Shown here in pieces: positions 60,192 to 64,000 of a stretch of DNA of 64,000 nucleotides; within the stretch, counting starts at the first letter, position 1; each line of letters starts with the position of its first letter. The notes below the pieces were generated by a model. That model did no database searches. It was not told where the DNA came from and worked only from the letters and a program-made list of their open reading frames with translations. The stretch comes from Flavobacterium sp. GTDB lineage: Bacteria; Bacteroidota; Bacteroidia; Flavobacteriales; Flavobacteriaceae. A program made the position numbers and the translations under genes. The stretch is from NCBI RefSeq assembly GCF_027483985.1, contig NZ_JAIXTJ010000039.1, positions 29,716-93,715 of the forward strand, in the 5' to 3' direction.

Positions 60192-61148
60192 TTATAATTT
60201 AACGTATTCGAAAAGATTCAATTTATCAATGTGTAAAACCGTCTTGTTGTTATCTTCACTTCTGGTAAACATTGGCAAGAATTTAGCGCCATAAACCACT
60301 TCGTCAAAGGTGTAGGAAGTTCGCTTTACCACTGTTGTGCTGTACATATCGTCGAATAGTTTTATAAAAACAATGATCTCTCCAATCGTGTTTTTTATAT
60401 CCTCGGCCGACAATTGGTACAACGGACTGTCCTCTGTTATTGGATGCACTAAAGTCCAACTCAACGTTAAGGCATTTACTTTTTCTAATTCCAATCCCAA
60501 TTGATAAAATTTATTGACCATTTTGCCATTTTCTTCCAAATGAATACCAAGCGTCACTCTTGCTTCAGCTTCGGTTAAATTCGCATTTTTATAAGGCGCT
60601 AATCTAAACATTAAGGCCGTTTTATCTTGATAGGGCGCAATTATTGCATTTTCCGAAAAAACAATATGAGCTTTGGGCTGACTGAACCTACCATAAAACA
60701 AACCCGTTGCAATAGCAAAACTCAACAAACCAAAAAGTGCTTCAACCGACGCCACAAAACTTGCTAAAAACCCACTCGGACTAATATGACCATAACCCAC
60801 AGTCGTATAGGTTTGAATACTAAAGAAAAACGCCTGACCAAATTTATCAAGAGCTGACACTGCACTTATTCCTCTTAAATGCTCCACGCCAATCAAGACA
60901 TACATTGAGGCAAAAGCAAAATTCACCAAAAAATAAAAAGACAAAATAATAAAGAAAAATTTCCATCTTGGAATCGTCAACATCGTGTGGTACCAACTTA
61001 TACCTTCAAAAAAACCTATTCCGGTTTTTCGCACATTCGCATTACCCGATTTTGTTACAAACCTACCGCCATAACTCGACGCATTCACACCAAAACCCGA
61101 ATTCTTATCGTCTTTAACTTTGTTATTAATATTTTTTTTAAAAGCCAT
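60192..61148 (-). CDS. Inward-rectifier potassium channel (KirBac-like)
   Basis: A 318-residue channel. The ATG at 61148 (MAFKKNINNKVKDD) is preferred to a codon 39 bp upstream that has no support. Two membrane helices flank the pore loop with the K+ selectivity filter TTVGYG (near residue 118) followed by HISPSG. The C-terminal cytosolic Kir domain of immunoglobulin-like strands carries the usual pattern (AHIVFSENAIIAPYQDKTALMFRLA, TLSWTLVHPITEDSPLYQLS). KirBac proteins pass K+ inward. It converges with the DUF3857 operon. Confidence 0.9.
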   Translation of the reverse strand: MAFKKNINNKVKDDKNSGFGVNASSYGGRFVTKSGNANVRKTGIGFFEGISWYHTMLTIPRWKFFFIILSFYFLVNFAFASMYVLIGVEHLRGISAVSALDKFGQAFFFSIQTYTTVGYGHISPSGFLASFVASVEALFGLLSFAIATGLFYGRFSQPKAHIVFSENAIIAPYQDKTALMFRLAPYKNANLTEAEARVTLGIHLEENGKMVNKFYQLGLELEKVNALTLSWTLVHPITEDSPLYQLSAEDIKNTIGEIIVFIKLFDDMYSTTVVKRTSYTFDEVVYGAKFLPMFTRSEDNNKTVLHIDKLNLFEYVKL

Positions 61149-61371
61149 TGTTTTATATTTAAAAGCCAATCCAGCTCTACGCTGCAAGCATTATCTAAAA
61201 AAGCACATTTTTGTACGTTGCAAAAAGAGCTTCTATGGTCGCTTTTTTGCAACAACAAAAATAGCACTTTTTTACACAATGGCTTTACACTGCGATCTGG
61301 GCTAAAAACGCACTGATTTTGTAGCACTATTAGTTTAATTCACTACTTTTATAAACTTAAGAAATATACCA
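61149..61371. other. Divergent intergenic region, 223 bp
   Basis: It separates the KirBac and NYN genes, which point away from each other. A hairpin-like pair, GCAAAAA and TTTTTTGC, lies at about 61217-61252. The right end holds a probable promoter for the NYN gene: TTTTG (61317-61321), a 22-bp spacer and TACTTTTA (61344-61351, one mismatch from TAnnTTTG). Confidence 0.5.
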
Positions 61372-62130
61372 ATGACTACTAAAAACGACCTTAAATTTGC
61401 TGTTCTTATCGATGCCGACAACGTTCCTTATGCCAACGTCAAAGAAATGTTTGAAGAAATTGCCAAATACGGAACACCAACCTTCAAGCGTATTTATGCC
61501 GATTGGACCAAACCAACCGTATCCGGATGGAAAAAAGTTTTGCTCGAAAATGCCATCACTCCTATTCAACAATACAGTTATTCTACTGGTAAAAATGCGA
61601 GCGACAGCGCCTTAATCATCGATGCAATGGATATTTTATACACCGGCAAAGTCGACGGATTTTGTATCGTTTCTAGCGATTCCGATTTTACACGATTGGC
61701 CACCAGACTTCGTGAAGCCGGAATGAAAGTTATTGGCATTGGTGAAAAGAAAACCCTCACACCATTCATTACAGCCTGCGATAAGTTTATTTATATTGAA
61801 ATTCTTAAAAAACCCGATTTAGAACCTATTGTTGAAAACACCAACAAAAGAGCTACCAAAACCACTAAAACTAATAATCCAATCAGTAAAATAGATCCTA
61901 AAATTATTAAGCTATTGGCCAACAGTATTTCCGATTTAGAAGACGAAAACGGTTGGGCTTTCTTGGGAGAATTGGGGAATTTAATGCTCAAAAAGAAACC
62001 TGATTTTGACCCAAGAAACTACGGATTTCCAAAAATGTTGGCATTAATAAAAAACATCAATCAATTTGAAATCGACGAACGCGATACCGGTAAAAACAAT
62101 ATCAAACACATTTATGTGAAAAGAAAATAG
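61372..62130 (+). CDS. NYN domain/OST-HTH (LOTUS) RNA-binding-type protein
   Basis: A 252-residue protein. The N-terminal NYN (LabA/DUF88-type PIN-like nuclease) domain shows the acidic set: LIDADNVPYANV, TGKNASDSALIIDAMD and IVSSDSDFTRLA, so a metal-dependent nuclease site is likely intact. A C-terminal OST-HTH/LOTUS domain follows from about residue 170 (IIKLLANSISDLEDENGWAFLGELGNLM...FPKMLALIKNI), which binds RNA or G-quadruplex-type nucleic acid in related proteins. Predicted RNA-processing factor; targets unknown. Confidence 0.92.
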   Translation: MTTKNDLKFAVLIDADNVPYANVKEMFEEIAKYGTPTFKRIYADWTKPTVSGWKKVLLENAITPIQQYSYSTGKNASDSALIIDAMDILYTGKVDGFCIVSSDSDFTRLATRLREAGMKVIGIGEKKTLTPFITACDKFIYIEILKKPDLEPIVENTNKRATKTTKTNNPISKIDPKIIKLLANSISDLEDENGWAFLGELGNLMLKKKPDFDPRNYGFPKMLALIKNINQFEIDERDTGKNNIKHIYVKRK

Positions 62131-62156
62131 CTACTTACGTGCGAGTAGCATTGCAT

Positions 62157-62549
62157 TTACATATGATAAGTTTCCTTAACCTGAATGCCATTTTTTTCTA
62201 AAATAGCAAACAAATACCTGCTTTGGTTCGGATCATATTTTTCGGTACCGCTTTGGTACCATTTGGCTAGAACATTCAATTGAAAATTAGTGTAACCATC
62301 AGTATCTGGTGGTAAACCTAACAAACCGGCTAGTAGAAAATCTTCCAAAACCTTTTTGGTTACAATACGTTTTGGAATACCATCCATAACATAACCATTT
62401 CTGATTTCATAATCAAGACGACCCGAAATAAATCCTGAGCGAAAAGCCTCGCTCCTTTGCACCTCATCAGTAATGGCATAAGGATTTAAACCACAGGCAT
62501 ACCCATTTAAGTAATCTTGCCTAAATACGGGATCAAAAATATTTTCCAT
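62157..62549 (-). CDS. Hypothetical protein
   Basis: A 130-residue soluble protein, not recognised. It opens ENIFDPVFRQDYLNGYACGLNPY and has RSGFISGRLDYEIRNGY, IPKRIVTKKVLEDFLLAGLLGL and a C-terminal ALAKWYQSG-like segment with QSRYLFAILEKNGI. No signal peptide, membrane span or metal motif is visible. It ends 26 bp before the end of the NYN gene on the other strand. Last gene before the accessory right end. Confidence 0.6.
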   Translation of the reverse strand: MENIFDPVFRQDYLNGYACGLNPYAITDEVQRSEAFRSGFISGRLDYEIRNGYVMDGIPKRIVTKKVLEDFLLAGLLGLPPDTDGYTNFQLNVLAKWYQSGTEKYDPNQSRYLFAILEKNGIQVKETYHM

Positions 62550-62963
62550 AGCTCAAAAATAGTGTTAGTACTTCTAATTTGATTTCAAACATAATAACAA
62601 TAAGCTAACTCTAAATTAAAAATCGTTTAACGGATAAAAAACTCTTTAAATCACAACCACAGTGACGTTTATCGATAAAATTAGCGCGTTTTTAGGTGTT
62701 CGAAAATCAGTTAGTAGCTCTGCATACAATGGCATTCCTAAAAGATTCTGATCTTTTTAAGATGGTTTTATCCACCAAAATAAAGCAACACGTTTCCAGT
62801 TTTAAACAGCGAACGACAGCAAAAAATCACTTAATTGTTCACAAATCAATAACTACATTACTGCGCTGATTTTTAGTTTCTGTACCTAATTGAGGAAAAC
62901 CGTAATTGTTGTTGTAAGCATTTTTATATATTTACAATTAATAAAAAAATGCGTAAAAATAAG

Positions 62964-62990
62964 TATAGACGATTGTTAGTAGCGTCTATA
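62964..62990. repeat. Hairpin beside the left GTTAGCGG site
   Basis: TATAGACG (62964-62971) and CGTCTATA (62983-62990) pair perfectly around an 11-nt loop that itself contains GTTAG. The hairpin ends 5 bp before GTTAGCGGC. A structured element next to a GTTAG core is what one expects at an attachment site, but the full attC-like arms seen on the right are not present here. Confidence 0.4.
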
Positions 62991-63097
62991 TGTAAGTTAG
63001 CGGCAAGCTTGCGAAAAATCCTGCTAAAAACATATTTTGTTCATAAATTTGTTAATAGTTAAAATATATAACGAAATAAATAATAATAGTTTTTATC

Positions 63098-63105
63098 TAT
63101 TTTTG
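63098..63105 (+). promoter_or_regulatory. -7 box before the right-end gene pair
   Basis: TATTTTTG matches TAnnTTTG and lies 27 bp before the ATG at 63133. No TTTG at the -33 distance. The two small genes thus seem to have their own promoter within the cassette. Confidence 0.45.
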
Positions 63106-63132
63106 TTGTGCTAATTTAAAATAAAGAAAAAA

Positions 63133-63420
63133 ATGAACACAACAGAAAATTTAAATGAATTGTTTTACGGAAAAGAAGCCGCAGAAAAAATTGAAAAATT
63201 TAAAATTGGAATGCTTGAAATAGAAAAAAGACATTTAGACTATTTTGAGCAAAGACCTAAAAAGTTTACTCACGATAAAAGTGACAGACTTCATAATCAT
63301 TACGTTACTCAAACAACCAATAATGGAATGTCATTTAATTTTATTAAAGACTCTGATTTAGAGCAATACATAAGAAACGAATGTATTGAAATGTTTAATC
63401 GAATTTTTAACTCAAAATAA
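63133..63420 (+). CDS. Small hypothetical cassette protein A
   Basis: A 95-residue protein with no match recognised. It is helical and charged: NELFYGKEAAEKIEKFKIGMLEIEKRHLDYFEQR, then a basic-aromatic segment HDKSDRLHNHYVTQ and a helical end (SDLEQYIRNECIEMFNRIF). It starts with ATG after an A-rich leader, 12 bp before the second gene. Both lie between the two GTTAG cores and so look like the payload of one cassette. Confidence 0.6.
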   Translation: MNTTENLNELFYGKEAAEKIEKFKIGMLEIEKRHLDYFEQRPKKFTHDKSDRLHNHYVTQTTNNGMSFNFIKDSDLEQYIRNECIEMFNRIFNSK

Positions 63421-63432
63421 AATAATTCAAGT

Positions 63433-63747
63433 ATGAACTCCAAAAGTGAAAATTATGATTTCTTTGAAGCGTTAACTAAATTACCTTCAATTAGAAAAAA
63501 CTTAATGAATATTGCTCAAGATATAATTCAAAAATCATCTAATAGTAATCAAGAAAATAAAATGATTGATGAGAAAATTTCTTCTATTTTAGCAGAAATG
63601 GAAACTAACAATTTAAGCGTAGAAGATGAGGATATTGATTTATTAAAACATACCATAAAGCAAATTTTAACGGCACAATTACCATTATCAAAAATGGCGA
63701 TGAAGATTAGAAGTCTGAAAAAAAATCCACCAGAAAATTTCAAATAA
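63433..63747 (+). CDS. Small hypothetical cassette protein B
   Basis: A 104-residue helical protein with no match recognised: SKSENYDFFEALTKLPSIRKNLM, an Asn/Gln/Ser-rich linker, then a long acidic helix (MIDEKISSILAEMETNNLSVEDEDIDLLKHTIKQIL) and a basic Pro-containing end (KIRSLKKNPPENFK). Its start is 12 bp after protein A, so the two are likely cotranscribed. Toxin-antitoxin, defence or other roles cannot be judged from sequence. Confidence 0.6.
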   Translation: MNSKSENYDFFEALTKLPSIRKNLMNIAQDIIQKSSNSNQENKMIDEKISSILAEMETNNLSVEDEDIDLLKHTIKQILTAQLPLSKMAMKIRSLKKNPPENFK

Positions 63748-63750
63748 AAA

Positions 63751-63897
63751 AAAGCCAGCCGCTAACAGGCGTTTGGCAAGATTGCGAATTTTGTAGTAAA
63801 TTCACGTTTACATTTCGCAAGAAATTTTATCTTTGATAGAAAATAATCAGTTCCGAAGTTCGCAACCTCGCCAAGCACCGGAACGTTAGTGGTCAGC
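63751..63897. repeat. Large imperfect inverted repeat resembling an integron attC site
   Basis: The left arm GCCAGCCGCTAACAGGCG then TTTGGCAAG (63754-63780) pairs, with a few mismatches and extra bases, with the right arm CTCGCCAAGCACC then GGAACGTTAGTGG (63868-63892) and the following GTCAGC. The loop between (about 90 bp) holds a second inner pair TTGCGAA/TTCGCAA. Long imperfect arms with extra unpaired bases and a GTTAG core at the 3' side are the known features of attC sites, but the sequence is not the textbook RYYYAAC/GTTRRRY. Treat it as attC-like; another class of folded repeat is possible. Confidence 0.6.
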
Positions 63898-64000
63898 AGC
63901 GGAAATTACGCAGGTCATATCAATTACACTTCACATTTATCTTCCGCAAGACGTTTGATATTATTATTTGTTAAAGTTCTTCGAATTAAAAATATCCGTA
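63891..64000. other. Start of the next segment, to the window edge
   Basis: Following the GTTAGTGG core is AGCAGCGGAAATTACG, then an AT-rich stretch. It may be the first bases of a further cassette. No gene is visible in the last 110 bases. Confidence 0.3.

Larger units (their letters stand above)
62550..63132. other. Accessory intergenic region, 583 bp
   Basis: No gene longer than about 50 codons is convincing. One small ATG frame of 46 codons (62729-62869) is richer in G and C than its surroundings but has no recognisable product. At 62964-62990 an 8-bp perfect hairpin (TATAGACG/CGTCTATA) precedes GTTAGCGGC (62996-63004), which is like the left side of the GTTAGTGG site at 63885. The last 35 bp before the next gene hold a TATTTTTG -7 box (63098-63105). 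Confidence 0.5.

Noticed and set aside
61149..61187. Upstream start for the KirBac-like channel
   Set aside because: Thirteen extra codons with no family support; the ATG at 61148 is adequate.
61217..61252. Possible terminator or small RNA before the KirBac gene
   Set aside because: The GCAAAAA/TTTTTTGC pair has a long unpaired loop and lies upstream of a divergent gene, so no role can be supported.
63549..63743. Minus-strand frame opposite small protein B
   Set aside because: Overlaps the more plausible plus-strand frame and has no promoter or recognisable features.

Overview
The window is a strongly AT-rich stretch of chromosome from a member of the Flavobacteriaceae, most like Flavobacterium. 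The signs are promoters of the Bacteroidetes type (TTTG or TTG, about 19-21 bp, then TAnnTTTG), very few Shine-Dalgarno sites, type IX secretion C-terminal sorting domains, many lipoproteins of Bacteroidetes-only DUF families (DUF4252, DUF4369, DUF4476, DUF3857), and a crtI-crtB-crtZ carotenoid cluster. There is no rRNA, CRISPR array or intact insertion sequence. Three tRNA genes and one cobalamin riboswitch are present.

Layout. 1-443: start of an ABC ATPase running off the left edge. 0.9-9.0 kb: three large secreted proteins (a repetitive T9SS cargo protein and two proteins opening with an AQVGIGT motif). 9.0-12.4 kb: UbiB/AarF kinase with a TetR-like regulator, then an OmpA lipoprotein and a lipocalin-like lipoprotein. 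12.6-18.1 kb: htpG, a DUF2721 protein and a three-gene unit with a TPR histidine kinase and LuxR-type response regulator. 18.2-32.9 kb: housekeeping and envelope genes (L,D-transpeptidase fold, DUF1800/DUF1501 pair, DMT transporter, DoxX, AlkB-like oxygenase, sterol desaturase, M61 peptidase, FKBP lipoprotein, Hsp15-like S4 protein, TPMT-like methyltransferase, phosphoribosyltransferase, aroK). 33.0-33.6 kb: two identical tRNA-Lys genes, a tRNA-Leu, and a tandem repeat carrying a copy of the tRNA-Leu 3' end.

33.7-37.4 kb: a MerR/CarH-type regulator with a cobalamin-binding signature in front of crtI, crtB and crtZ. 37.5-39.6 kb: ECF sigma factor, probable membrane anti-sigma factor and two DUF4252 proteins. 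39.7-45.9 kb: vitamin B12 uptake, with a riboswitch-controlled TonB receptor and divergent BtuF, BtuC and BtuD homologues. A GxxExxY gene between perfect 19-bp inverted repeats sits between the permease and the ATPase genes. 46-62.5 kb: mixed chromosomal genes (TrmL, RluE, RmuC, thioesterase, an FG-GAP/ASPIC T9SS protein with a CxxCH lipoprotein beside it, two DUF3857 proteins, a KirBac channel, a NYN/OST-HTH protein). 62.6-64 kb: accessory sequence with two small unknown genes framed by GTTAG[C/T]GG sites, the right one part of a large imperfect inverted repeat resembling an integron attC site.

How the parts connect. The carotenoid genes sit next to a regulator predicted to bind adenosylcobalamin, and a complete set of B12 uptake genes lies a few kilobases away, so B12 supply and light-controlled carotenogenesis may be linked. 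The regulator and crtI promoters share a TTGTTTAA-based arrangement. The same inverted repeat (TTGTTTAA-N16-TTAAACAA) occurs at the TetR-AarF promoter more than 20 kb away, which suggests one regulon. The two most mobile-looking segments are the inverted-repeat-bounded GxxExxY cassette and the attC-like cassette at the right end. All functional calls come from reading the sequence; no database search was run.
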